A DNA stretch of 32,978 nt from Saprospiraceae bacterium (GTDB taxonomy: Bacteria > Bacteroidota > Bacteroidia > Chitinophagales > Saprospiraceae): NCBI GenBank assembly GCA_030728245.1, contig JANQZX010000046.1, positions 1 to 32,978 of the forward strand, given 5' to 3'. Positions 15,796 through 24,578 of this stretch are shown here, in pieces; within the stretch, counting starts at the first letter, position 1, and each line of letters starts with the position of its first letter. The position numbers and the translations under genes are program-made. The notes beneath the pieces were generated by a model. That model searched no databases and was not told the origin of the DNA. It saw nothing but the letters and a program-made list of their open reading frames with translations.

Positions 15796-18252
15796 ATGAA
15801 ATTTAAAGCCTTCCTTTTTTTAATTATTGCAGCTTTTATGGCTGGCAGTTCCTTTGCCCAAACAACAGAAGCACTCAATAATCGTCGAATCTTATTGCCA
15901 AATGGTTGGTCATTGACCCCGGTTGGCAAAAATTTACCCGTGGGGGATCTCCCTTTAAATCTGGTAGTAAGTCATAATAAAAAATTAATGGCTGTTACTA
16001 ATAATGGGCAATCCACCCATTCCATTGACCTGATTGATGTTGAAAAGGGAATTCGTTTGGATAGTATCATTATTGCAAAAGCATGGTATGGGTTAACTTT
16101 TAGCCAGGATGACAAATTCATTTATGCCTCAGGCGGCCATGATAACAGAGTAAACAAATATGGTATTTCGCAAAATAAAATGATGCTTGTAGATTCATTT
16201 ATGTTAGGAAATCCCTGGCCAAATATGATTGGTACAGCTGGCCTTGAGGTGGATGAAACATTGCACAAAAAATTATTTGTCGTAACCAAGGAGGCGAATA
16301 GTTTATATGTATTTGATTTGACCACAAAAAAAATACTCAATAAAGTTAATCTTGGTGCAGAAGCTTACACTTGTAAATTATCTATTGATAAATCAAAATT
16401 ATACATCAGTCTCTGGGGTAATAAAAAGGTATTGGTTTACGATATTAAGGCTGAAAAAATAGTATCAGAAATTGAGGTAGGCGACCATCCAAACGAATTA
16501 TTATTAAATAAGAAGGGCAATTTATTATTTGTTGCCAATTCCCAAGATAATTCTGTTTCTGTTATCAATACGAAAAATAACAAAATACTGGAGACTTTAA
16601 ACGCTTCTTTGTTTCCTAAATCACCGAGCGGTTCCACCAGTAATGGTATAGCTTTAAGCGACGATGAAAAAACATTGTACATAGCTAATGCTGACAATAA
16701 TTGCCTTGCTGTGTTTGATGTAACGGTGTTGTCCAAGAGTAAATCAAAAGGATTCATACCTGTTGGATGGTATCCGACGAATGTGAAAGTAGTTGGTAAA
16801 AACATTTATGTTATCAATGGAAAAGGCTTATCATCGTATGCAAATCCTTATGGCCCCAATCCGGTAAATAAGGCCCAGGTGGTGCAGAATCAGTTGGGAG
16901 ACAGCACTAAACCTGCAACGGTACAATATATAGCAGCTATGTTTCGAGGCACTTTAAGCATTATTCCTGAGCCAGAGGCGGCAACCTTAGCTGTACTTTC
17001 AGAAGCCGTTTATAAGAATACGCCTTACTCAAAAGAAAAAGAATTATTGGCAGAGGGTGAAGAAGGAAATCCCATTCCCATGAAAGTAGGAGATAAATCG
17101 CCAATCAAATATGTGTTTTACATTATAAAAGAAAATAGGACTTATGACCAGGTTTTATCAGACATAAAAGGGGGAAATGGTGATACCAGCTTGTTGCTTT
17201 TTGGAGAATCGGTGACGCCTAACCAACATAAAATTGCAAGGGATTATGTTTTACTTGATAATTTTTATGTGGATGCCGAAGTAAGTGCAGATGGTCATAA
17301 CTGGAGTATGGGTGCTTATGCAAATGATTATGTGGAGAAGAACTGGCCTGCATCGTATGGTAGTAAAGGGGGAACAACGGGTTCTTCGGGCACCCTTAAA
17401 ATTGGAAATAATAAAGATGGTTTTATCTGGGACCTTTGCGCAAGAAATAACGTAAGTTTTCGGTCTTATGGTGAATTTACAGCAGATTTGATGGGAACCA
17501 AATCTAGATTAGATGTCTTGAATGGTCATTTGGCCTATTTTGCCTCTTATAATTTAAGTATCAGGGATACTACACGCTATTATCAATGGAAAAAGGATTT
17601 TGATTCTCTCATCACTATAAATGCTGTACCTAATTTTTCAACTATCCGTTTGGGAAATGATCACACAGAGGGAATGCGTGCCGGAAGACCAACACCTTAT
17701 GCACATGTGGCGGACAATGATTTAGCGGTTGGAATGTTGATAGACCATTTAAGCAAAAGCCCTATTTGGAAGGAATCGGCGGTATTCATCTTAGAAGATG
17801 ATGCTCAAAATGGACCAGATCATGTGGATGCCCACCGAAGTACTGCTTATTTGATCAGCCCTTATGTAAAACGAAATTATGTGGATCATACCATGTACAC
17901 CACATCGGGCATGTTGCGAACTATGGAACTGATATTGGGCTTGCCACCAATGACCCAATATGACGCAGGAGCAACCCCAATGTGGCGATCATTTACAAAA
18001 ACACCTGATTTCACTCCTTTCAATCATTTACCATCAAATGTCAATCTAAACGATAAGAATCCTGCAAATCCAGGTATTTCTGCCGTTTCGAAATTATCGG
18101 AAAAATTTGATTGGAGCAGAGAAGATAAGGTTCCGGATTTGGTAATGAACGAAATCCTTTGGCAGGGTATTAAAGGAAAACCAGCTCCTTCACCAGTTCG
18201 TGCTGCCTTTTTAAAGATAAATGAAAAGGAGGAAAAAGGAGAAAAGGAGTAG
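15796..18252 (+). CDS. Secreted bifunctional YncE-like beta-propeller / phosphoesterase (alkaline phosphatase superfamily)
   Basis: I use the ATG at 15796 (818 residues) because it gives a proper signal peptide ending GSSFAQ; an upstream TTG at 15772 would add eight non-leader residues. The N-terminal half (about 25-380) is a YncE/NHL-type beta-propeller with repeated strands such as KLFVVTKEANSLYVFDLTTK, LYISLWGNKKVLVYD and GNLLFVANSQDNSVSVI. The C-terminal half is a phosphoesterase of the alkaline-phosphatase superfamily: YIIKENRTYDQVL (E446), DGHNWSMGAYANDYVEK, EDDAQNGPDHVDAHR (667-681) supply metal ligands. This two-domain combination is common in Bacteroidota and is expected to hydrolyse phosphoesters outside the inner membrane. 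The gene ends just before a very strong terminator hairpin. Confidence 0.9.
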   Translation: MKFKAFLFLIIAAFMAGSSFAQTTEALNNRRILLPNGWSLTPVGKNLPVGDLPLNLVVSHNKKLMAVTNNGQSTHSIDLIDVEKGIRLDSIIIAKAWYGLTFSQDDKFIYASGGHDNRVNKYGISQNKMMLVDSFMLGNPWPNMIGTAGLEVDETLHKKLFVVTKEANSLYVFDLTTKKILNKVNLGAEAYTCKLSIDKSKLYISLWGNKKVLVYDIKAEKIVSEIEVGDHPNELLLNKKGNLLFVANSQDNSVSVINTKNNKILETLNASLFPKSPSGSTSNGIALSDDEKTLYIANADNNCLAVFDVTVLSKSKSKGFIPVGWYPTNVKVVGKNIYVINGKGLSSYANPYGPNPVNKAQVVQNQLGDSTKPATVQYIAAMFRGTLSIIPEPEAATLAVLSEAVYKNTPYSKEKELLAEGEEGNPIPMKVGDKSPIKYVFYIIKENRTYDQVLSDIKGGNGDTSLLLFGESVTPNQHKIARDYVLLDNFYVDAEVSADGHNWSMGAYANDYVEKNWPASYGSKGGTTGSSGTLKIGNNKDGFIWDLCARNNVSFRSYGEFTADLMGTKSRLDVLNGHLAYFASYNLSIRDTTRYYQWKKDFDSLITINAVPNFSTIRLGNDHTEGMRAGRPTPYAHVADNDLAVGMLIDHLSKSPIWKESAVFILEDDAQNGPDHVDAHRSTAYLISPYVKRNYVDHTMYTTSGMLRTMELILGLPPMTQYDAGATPMWRSFTKTPDFTPFNHLPSNVNLNDKNPANPGISAVSKLSEKFDWSREDKVPDLVMNEILWQGIKGKPAPSPVRAAFLKINEKEEKGEKE

Positions 18253-18296
18253 TAAATTTACTTGTTTTAAAAGTTATTTTAGGACAATGACACCAC

Positions 18297-18337
18297 AAAA
18301 AGCTGTATTTTTCAACTGATGAAAAATACAGCTTTTT
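18297..18337. terminator. Perfect 17-bp hairpin terminator, bidirectional
   Basis: Arms of 17 bases (AAAAAGCTGTATTTTTC and its exact complement) surround the 7-base loop AACTGAT. The flanking A5 and T5 give a U-tract in both directions. It sits 44 bases after the phosphoesterase stop and could also serve the converging AlbA_2 gene ending at 18459. Confidence 0.85.
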
Positions 18338-18458
18338 GAATATTGATTGTAGGGGAAATGAACCAAGAAAACAAAGAACATAATTCTGAATAATTTGAGA
18401 AACTCAAACTCAAAAAACGAATAGTAGAACTAGAGTATCAACTCCGAAACTTTAGTCA

Positions 18459-19640
18459 TTAAGAAATACTATTTTTCGGTCTTGGAATAATTACTTTGAA
18501 TTGTTCCTCATCTACATCATTTATTAATTCAATATTGGGCTGTACTTCCAATAAACGCGTGATACCCGAACCAAAACCTCGGTAAATCATCCATTTGGAA
18601 CCATAAGAAGTTAAAAGATTATTGCGTATCACTGCGTTCCCAAGTTTAATATTTTCAATTGAAAGACTATTAGGTAAGGCTCCGGGACTTATTATTTCAA
18701 TCCGATGATCAAAAATCATAACACGAACTGGTACATTTTTTGAATAATCTCTATGGATTAATGCATTTTGCAATAATTCCTCTAAAGCAATCAAAGAAAT
18801 TTCAAGTTGGCCAACCGAATTGAAATTTTGACCTGCCTGAACATAAAGCAAATTAGTAGTAAAAAACCTCAAGGTCTCTTCAAATATCTGAGGTATAGTC
18901 CCTTCTATATCCTGGCTACTTCGATAAGTATTACCACCCACGCTATTTCCAACAAAAGAAACCGCTTTAACACAAAAGGCAGGCCTGTATTTTTGAGGAT
19001 TTTTAGCGAAAAATAGTAGCCCGCCCAGTGTAAGCTGACCCTCTCTCATAATATTTAAATTATTCAATAGTTTCTCCGACATATCAAAATCTATCTCACT
19101 TTCTCGTTTATGTATCCGAGTAAGATAATATGAAACTTTAGACATATCAATGTCAGCGATAGTCGTTTGTGGAACAATCATCTCATCAAGATACAAAAGG
19201 CCACTTTGCTGAAATAACCGAATCAATTCATTATTGTCAGTTAATCTTCTTTTATCGGAACCCTGTTTTATCCAAACAGCTCCATTTTTATCCTTATATG
19301 GTTTAGAGATACCTTCTGATATTTCTACGACTAATATTTTTTTAACTGTTTCCACATCTTCTGAAACATTTATGACTTCAGTAAATATAAACACCTGAGG
19401 CTTAATCATATCGTTAGCAATATTTGCTAAAAGTTGATTATATCTTCGAATCTGATCGGCATTCAGACCTATCAATTCACCTGTTTTATCTTCAACACCA
19501 ATAAATATTTTGCCCCCCTTTGCATTTGAAAAGGCGATTAGTTCAGCTGCCATGGCATCGTTACTATCTAATTCCCTTTTAAATTGCACCTTACTGGTTT
19601 CGCCGGAACTAATAATATCTACTAATTCTATGATGGTCAT
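18459..19640 (-). CDS. AlbA_2 / Schlafen-like ATP-binding protein (RecG-like C-terminus), putative transcriptional regulator
   Basis: This 393-residue protein begins with an AlbA_2 (Schlafen AAA_4) domain: ETSKVQFKRELDSNDAMAAE and AFSNAKGGKIFIGVEDKTGE (about 14-55), followed by the nucleotide-contact region VWIKQGSDKRRLT. The C-terminal part matches the HATPase_c_4 / RecG-like domain: LEELLQNALIHRDYS, RIEIISPGALPNSL, NLLTSYG and RGFGSGITRL (about 285-375). Proteins of this layout are annotated as ATP-binding or DNA-binding regulators and are frequent in accessory regions. Compared with larger relatives it has no C-terminal winged helix. The small gene at 19759 lies upstream on the same strand, 118 bases away. 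Confidence 0.85.
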   Translation of the reverse strand: MTIIELVDIISSGETSKVQFKRELDSNDAMAAELIAFSNAKGGKIFIGVEDKTGELIGLNADQIRRYNQLLANIANDMIKPQVFIFTEVINVSEDVETVKKILVVEISEGISKPYKDKNGAVWIKQGSDKRRLTDNNELIRLFQQSGLLYLDEMIVPQTTIADIDMSKVSYYLTRIHKRESEIDFDMSEKLLNNLNIMREGQLTLGGLLFFAKNPQKYRPAFCVKAVSFVGNSVGGNTYRSSQDIEGTIPQIFEETLRFFTTNLLYVQAGQNFNSVGQLEISLIALEELLQNALIHRDYSKNVPVRVMIFDHRIEIISPGALPNSLSIENIKLGNAVIRNNLLTSYGSKWMIYRGFGSGITRLLEVQPNIELINDVDEEQFKVIIPRPKNSIS

Positions 19641-19758
19641 TTTACCTATTTTGATTGCTCAATTTACCTCTTTTTTTTGAACATGACTTGTGCTTAAATA
19701 GGTTGATACAAAAAAGTTTGTTAATAAGAATATTTGTCTGGAAAAATGAAGAAGATTC

Positions 19759-19968
19759 TCAAATAACTGGATTCTTAATAAATTCCTCCATTTTTAGTTT
19801 CAATTGTAAAAGTCTGGCCTTTGTTATTTGGTCATTGGGAAGCATTTTCATCCTCCTTAAACGAGCTTCCATTAAAGCGGTAGCTTCAGATACACTCTCC
19901 AAATCAGATTTATATCTTGAGTCTATTCCGTATTCTACATCCATCATAAGATTTTTATCTTCAGTCAT
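19759..19968 (-). CDS. Small hypothetical protein (69 residues)
   Basis: An ATG-started frame gives a charged helical peptide with ATALMEARLRRMKMLPNDQITKARLLQLKLKMEEFI. Similar phrases (ITxAKLLQLKxKMEE) occur at the N-terminus of small Bacteroidota HTH antitoxin-like proteins, but no HTH follows here, and the downstream 90 bases do not restore a recognisable continuation in any frame. It could be a genuine short protein or the surviving N-terminus of a longer one. It points the same way as the AlbA_2 gene. Confidence 0.45.
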   Translation of the reverse strand: MTEDKNLMMDVEYGIDSRYKSDLESVSEATALMEARLRRMKMLPNDQITKARLLQLKLKMEEFIKNPVI

Positions 19969-20070
19969 TGTCGTAAAAATTTATTAAGTCAATTATTTCT
20001 GGAACCTCTATACGAAGATGGAGGAGCTAGGCTTCTTGGATATAGCGTGATATTTACTAGAAAAAATGTT

Positions 20071-21921
20071 TTACCTCATGATTTCCATTTTCCTTACCCA
20101 TACTCCTTTTTCAGTTTGGATACGAAGAAAATACAATCCGGAATGAATATGATTCAGTGGAAGTCTGATGCTTTCACCTGCTATTATACCATTTATATTC
20201 TTCGTCAATAACTGCTGTCCGTTTAATCCAATCAATTGCAGCGTTACTTTTTCAGGCATCTCACTCATCGATAATATATCCACATAATCTGATGCGGGAT
20301 TCGGGGAAATTTCAAATACCCCAGCGGGTAATATGGCTGGAACACTGGTAGATGCCTGACAGTCTGAAAAATATTTTTTTATGTAAGACCTTTGTGTGGC
20401 ATTAGTTCCATGCATCGCATTCCCCTTTAGGTGCACTACATCCCCTGATAGGTAAGAAAATTCAGTAATCGATGGATCTCCCATCGTTACACCCGTCGCT
20501 AATATATTGTTCGTGTGTCCTTTATATTTCGCAATAGTCAATGCGGCCGTTTCCGCTGCTAAAAAACTCACTCCTACCACTGACGTTCCTCCCAAATATG
20601 GGATCAGATTATCGTTATCATTACTAATACTCAGATATTTTCTAGATTTTAAAGGGGTGGCCAATACATTGTATCCGCAAAAAGAACCAGATGGGTCCGT
20701 AGTACTTCCAGGCTTATAAAAATTCCCCGAATGATATTGGGGTTCATTCAAATGAGAAACGATAGCACAAATGATATCAATACCCGGATTTGTATTTTCT
20801 ATAAATACCCGATTGGCAAGCCCTGCCCCATTTGACGAACCTAAAATCCTGATTTTATTAGGATTGACATTTGTATAGCCTTGAAGGTTATTTACCAAAT
20901 CTTGAATCATTTCCACGTCAGGCGCGTCACTGTTTTCAGCGCAGATATTCCAGCTATTCTGATAACCACTGGGAGCCACCAGAATATGACACGACAAAGT
21001 AGATAAAAACTGGTTTACCATTCCTGGTCCATTACCACCGTTACCGTGAAGCAATATACAAACGGGAAAGCCACCCTGAGGGACGGCCCCTGTTGGAACA
21101 AAAATATTCATAGGGTAAGTATATCCATTAGGTTGTTGTGACCACGTTTTCTTGATAATTATACTTGTGGACGACGTCAAATTGCTTGAAGTTACCGTAT
21201 TATTATTGTTAGTATTATTACTACTTGTCTTAAAACTGACTTCATTGCCATAAGCTGTCCCCGCACTATTTGTCGCGTAAGCACGGACAAAATAAGTGAT
21301 GTTGGGAGAAAGAGATGTCAGAGAAGAGGAAAATGTGCCCGTTCCAGTCCCATTTGACGTCTTCGTCGATAGTGATATTACAGGTGTCGGATTGGTGGAC
21401 CATACTACACCGCGGGCAGTCACCGTTGCCCCTCCGTCTGCACTCACATTCCCCCCGGAAGTGGCAGTCGTATTGCCTAAATTACTAACTTCAGAGGTGG
21501 AAAGAGTGGGAATTTGAGAGGTAACGGAACCATAAAAAAAGAAGAAAAAGAAAAGGGATGCTTGTTCGTCATTTACCCCTTCGTAATAGCCCAATGTAGA
21601 ACGACTGCTATTCATAATTCTACCAGTTTCCCAATAACCGATAGTAGAACGGGAGCTATTCGTAACCCGTCCATTGTCGAGATATCCAATGGTTGAACGG
21701 GAGCTATTCATTACCCGTCCATTTGCAAAATAACCGATAGTTGATCGAGAACTATTCGTTATTCTTTCACCATCGATATAACCAAGGGTAGAGCGATTGC
21801 TCCCCATGACCCTACCATTTTCAATATATCCGATGGTTGAACGGGAACTATTTGTTAATCGTTGTGCATTTAAACCAATTACATTCAAACAAATAATAAA
21901 GGTTAAAATAAATATTTTCAT
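20071..21921 (-). CDS. Beta-flower repeat / Fn3 / PHB-depolymerase-like esterase with T9SS type A sorting domain
   Basis: This 616-residue secreted protein has four parts after its signal peptide (1-20). Residues 21-115 are six 16-residue repeats of the form RVxNSSRSTIGYxxNG, the 5-fold beta-flower type, ending in ASLFFFFFFY at 121-130. Residues about 136-232 are a fibronectin type III-like domain (TATSGGNVSADGGATVTARG, YFVRAYATNSAGTAYGNEVS). Residues about 255-510 are an alpha/beta hydrolase of the PHB-depolymerase/feruloyl-esterase kind: ILLHGNGGNGPG, nucleophile elbow GSSNGAG with S363, and a late AMHGTN histidine. Residues about 535-616 are the type A sorting domain (FEISPNPASDYVDI, LYFLRIQTEKG). 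It should be exported and anchored by type IX secretion. The first 130 residues are collinear with the stand-alone protein at 31032. Confidence 0.88.
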   Translation of the reverse strand: MKIFILTFIICLNVIGLNAQRLTNSSRSTIGYIENGRVMGSNRSTLGYIDGERITNSSRSTIGYFANGRVMNSSRSTIGYLDNGRVTNSSRSTIGYWETGRIMNSSRSTLGYYEGVNDEQASLFFFFFFYGSVTSQIPTLSTSEVSNLGNTTATSGGNVSADGGATVTARGVVWSTNPTPVISLSTKTSNGTGTGTFSSSLTSLSPNITYFVRAYATNSAGTAYGNEVSFKTSSNNTNNNNTVTSSNLTSSTSIIIKKTWSQQPNGYTYPMNIFVPTGAVPQGGFPVCILLHGNGGNGPGMVNQFLSTLSCHILVAPSGYQNSWNICAENSDAPDVEMIQDLVNNLQGYTNVNPNKIRILGSSNGAGLANRVFIENTNPGIDIICAIVSHLNEPQYHSGNFYKPGSTTDPSGSFCGYNVLATPLKSRKYLSISNDNDNLIPYLGGTSVVGVSFLAAETAALTIAKYKGHTNNILATGVTMGDPSITEFSYLSGDVVHLKGNAMHGTNATQRSYIKKYFSDCQASTSVPAILPAGVFEISPNPASDYVDILSMSEMPEKVTLQLIGLNGQQLLTKNINGIIAGESIRLPLNHIHSGLYFLRIQTEKGVWVRKMEIMR

Positions 21922-22102
21922 CTTCTTAGATTAAGTAATTGGTAAAGTTTGAACGATAAAATCATTGAAAATCTTATGTTTCCATCTTAGGGTAAAGATA
22001 GGGAATAAATTTCTTTGTACATCGGATGCGAAAAAAATTCCTCTGTTGCTATCTGTGAAATATAAATTGGGATTGGACCATTTAATAATAATCATTTAAA
22101 AT

Positions 22103-23449
22103 TTAAGTATCTCCATTTCCGTGAAATGCATTATTTTTTAGATTTGATACTGCATACAACGGAATCACTTTAACTTTTTCAAATTCGGAAAAATTTTCTA
22201 AAGAAACCCTTATGCCGAAGGTAGATTTCTTCTCTTCCATGAACAAATACATACTTTGCATAGCTCCCTTTGTACCCGCCTTTACTTCTATGGGTACAAT
22301 GAACTCTTGATTTTGAATGACGTAATCAACTTCAGCCTGACTATTCTTAGCTTCTCTGTGCCAGTAATAAAGTCCCGTTCTTTCATAACAATGACTTGAT
22401 TTAAGAAGTTCTAAACCAACGAATAACTCGGCGATATTGCCTTTGTTAATTACTTCAACATCATCATTCAGTAAAAGATCAGCCACTTTAAGACCTAATA
22501 TTCGCTGATAAATTCCGGTGTCAAAAATCAATAATTTGGTTTTCTTCCCATTTATTTCGGCTCCCAAAGGTATCCCATTACTTGAAGAATGGGTGACCGG
22601 ATACACTAATCCTGCCATTTCCAACAAATCAATCACCTGTTTGATGGCAACATTGTTTAAGGAGGTAAAATTATTGGTATATTTATATTTTGTACCCACT
22701 TGATTTACAATACTTTCAAATACTGCTTTGATACTTGATGGCGGAATTTTCTTTTTGTACTTTACAAAATCTGCTTGAATGGCGATGATTAAATCGTCCA
22801 ATATACGTTGAACCTCCAACAAATCGCCCTTGGCAACATACGTTTGAACAGCCTGGGGCATACCTCCAATAATCAAAAATTTCTTTAAATAAATTTTTAA
22901 TTTTTCATGCAATACAGGAGGTATTGGTTTTGAGGGATTTGATTGCTGCAACATATTTACCAAACGATTTTCATTTAGAGCACCTAAAAATTCAATAAAT
23001 GAAAATGGGTACATAAATAAAGATCGAACTCTTCCTACACCAAACGAAGGTAACTCCGCCAGAGCAAACTCCAATAATGAGCCTGCAGCAATTACATGTA
23101 AGTTTGGTTTTTTTTCATAAAAATACCGAAGTTTAGAAATAGCAGGTAAACAAGCTTGTATTTCATCTAGAAAAAGCAGCGTTTTACCTTCAATGATTTC
23201 CGTTTGAGTTATAATGGCGAGTTGTTCTAATACATCGTGAACATCAGACGTTTTTTCGAATAATTGTTGGTATAAGGTTTGTTCGTCAAAATTGATTTCG
23301 ATAAAATAATCGAAATGTTTGGAGAAGTTTCTGATTGCCGTGGATTTACCAACCTGACGTGCACCTCTAACGAGCAGTGGTTTTCTTGACGGTGTCCTAA
23401 ACCATTCCATCAATTCAGTGTCTATTTTCCTTTCAATGTACATCGGCAA
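22103..23449 (-). CDS. AAA-family ATPase with DUF4143 C-terminus
   Basis: This 448-residue protein has Walker A GARQVGKST (29-37) and Walker B LLFLDEIQA (91-99), the AAA_14-type arrangement, followed by the conserved AGSLLEFAL and the membrane-free phrase YPFSFIEFL. The C-terminal DUF4143 region has AELFVGLELLKSS and a PD-(D/E)xK-like core EVDYVIQNQEFIVPIEVKAG. Such ATPases are abundant in Bacteroidota and often sit in islands with toxin-antitoxin genes; their biochemical role is unsettled. The start could be the third residue (MYIERK). A duplicated motif lies in the upstream region. A second, distant member is at 29631. Confidence 0.9.
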   Translation of the reverse strand: MPMYIERKIDTELMEWFRTPSRKPLLVRGARQVGKSTAIRNFSKHFDYFIEINFDEQTLYQQLFEKTSDVHDVLEQLAIITQTEIIEGKTLLFLDEIQACLPAISKLRYFYEKKPNLHVIAAGSLLEFALAELPSFGVGRVRSLFMYPFSFIEFLGALNENRLVNMLQQSNPSKPIPPVLHEKLKIYLKKFLIIGGMPQAVQTYVAKGDLLEVQRILDDLIIAIQADFVKYKKKIPPSSIKAVFESIVNQVGTKYKYTNNFTSLNNVAIKQVIDLLEMAGLVYPVTHSSSNGIPLGAEINGKKTKLLIFDTGIYQRILGLKVADLLLNDDVEVINKGNIAELFVGLELLKSSHCYERTGLYYWHREAKNSQAEVDYVIQNQEFIVPIEVKAGTKGAMQSMYLFMEEKKSTFGIRVSLENFSEFEKVKVIPLYAVSNLKNNAFHGNGDT

Positions 23450-23516
23450 CCATCCAAATTGAATATTAGAGAATATAAATATACAAAATACAAATCAATA
23501 AAGTGCTAATATTTAC

Positions 23517-23565
23517 AAAAAACAAGACCAATGACTGGTTAAAATTGATAAAAAACAAGACCGAT
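23517..23565. repeat. Direct repeat AAAAAACAAGACCRAT upstream of the DUF4143 ATPase
   Basis: Two 16-base copies, differing at one position, at 23517-23532 and 23550-23565, 33 bases apart. They lie 68-116 bases upstream of the ATPase start and could be operator half-sites. Confidence 0.5.
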
Positions 23566-23627
23566 AAGAGGAATGAAGCTAATATTTACCTCTTTGGCTT
23601 GCGGATTGCATATAAACATCAAACACC

Positions 23628-23644
23628 GTATTTTGTCAAAATAC
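23628..23644. repeat. Short palindrome GTATTTTG-t-CAAAATAC
   Basis: Eight-base arms with a single central base, between the broken HEPN gene and the DUF4143 ATPase. It could be an operator for the ATPase gene; no terminator T-tract is attached. Confidence 0.4.
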
Positions 23645-23667
23645 AGTTTTAGTGGCTGTAATTTTTT

Positions 23668-24018
23668 TTAAAGATGTTTTTTTATTTCAATTAAAAATTC
23701 ATTTAATTTGTTAATTAAAGGTTTTGTTAATTCTTCATTATAATCAAATAGTTTAGAAAAAAGTTTGCCTGATTCTTTATCAATTATCCCAGTTTTAACA
23801 AAAATTAATCCAAATTGGGTTCTCGCGCCATCATGTGTTTGAGTAGAAATATTGTTTTTAATCAGTAGTGCGATTACAGCATAAAAGCAAGCATAATACA
23901 ATCGATTTATTACTGCGTTCCACCTTTCTTCTTTTGCTAGAATCAAGGCTTCTTAATATGACTCCTCTGCACGATGGAATCTGTAATTCACATATTCTTC
24001 CCGATTTGAAATAATCAT
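23668..24018 (-). pseudogene. HEPN-domain toxin-like gene with in-frame TAA
   Basis: Reading from the ATG at 24018 gives MIISNREEYVNYRFHRAEESY, then TAA (23953-23955), then EALILAKEERWNAVINRLYY, ACFYAVIALLIKNN and FGLIFVKTGIIDKESGK in the same frame to the stop at 23668. The combined 116-codon frame matches HEPN proteins of the MNT-HEPN pairs, in which the first helix (YRLERAEE.L.DA) leads directly into NAAINRLYYA. The stop replaces a codon such as AAA or GAA. A TTG at 23946 might start a 92-residue fragment lacking the first helix. HEPN proteins are often RNases; the partner nucleotidyltransferase next to it is also broken. Its ATG overlaps the remnant stop of the MNT gene (ATGA). Confidence 0.82.
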
Positions 24019-24276
24019 AATCTGATTCCCTCCTTTTTAACGTTATCATATAATGGCGAATAAATTAAAGTATTTTGCCAGTAATCTTTAGGGTAAATAA
24101 ATTTCGTTGGTAACTTTAGTGTCATTCACGAGAATGAGAGTATCCCAATCAGAATTTGGTTTTGAATCTCCTCTGGCTCTTGAACCAAATAAATATGCCT
24201 CAGCTAGTGGATCATTATCATGAATCGTTTTCGCAATTTTACTTACTATTAAGTTACTTAGCATTTTACTTGACAT
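24015..24276 (-). pseudogene. MNT-type nucleotidyltransferase antitoxin, internal deletion and frameshift
   Basis: The start is best placed at the ATG at 24276 (MSSKMLSNLIV). The N-terminal half is a minimal nucleotidyltransferase: EAYLFGSRARGDSKPNSDWD, carrying the GSxxxG and DxD-like metal motif, then TLILVNDTKVTNEI. That frame stops at 24088. The expected C-terminal end, IYPKDYWQNTLIYSPLYDNV followed by KKEGIRL and a stop, is present at 24015-24098 in a different frame. About 30 residues normally found between the halves (the YPLYDLEFELGE-like section) are missing, so a deletion removed the middle and shifted frame. In intact pairs this enzyme modifies and silences the HEPN toxin. Confidence 0.82.
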
Positions 24277-24578
24277 TTTATCAAAAATACAAACTCTTTT
24301 GTGAAAAAATCTCATCAGATATAAACCCAATTGCCCATAATAGTTTGTAGATCAAGAAGCAGGAGAATTTTACCTCCGAATACCCTTATTATTCGCAAAA
24401 AAGCAAATAAAAAATACACTAATAATAAAATGACCTTTTTAAATTACGCGAGTAGAAGATGAAAAAAGAAGTATTAAAGGTGAAATTCCAAACGATTCAG
24501 GTCCCTTGGTTCTTGTTTTATTGTTTGAAATAGAAATAATTTTTCGTATTATTACAAGGAAACTTAATCCTGGATGTC

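Noticed and set aside
21532-21870. Regular 48-base repeats resembling a CRISPR array (also at 31080-31370)
   Set aside because: The repeats are in frame and encode the 16-residue beta-flower units; there are no unique spacers, leader or cas genes.
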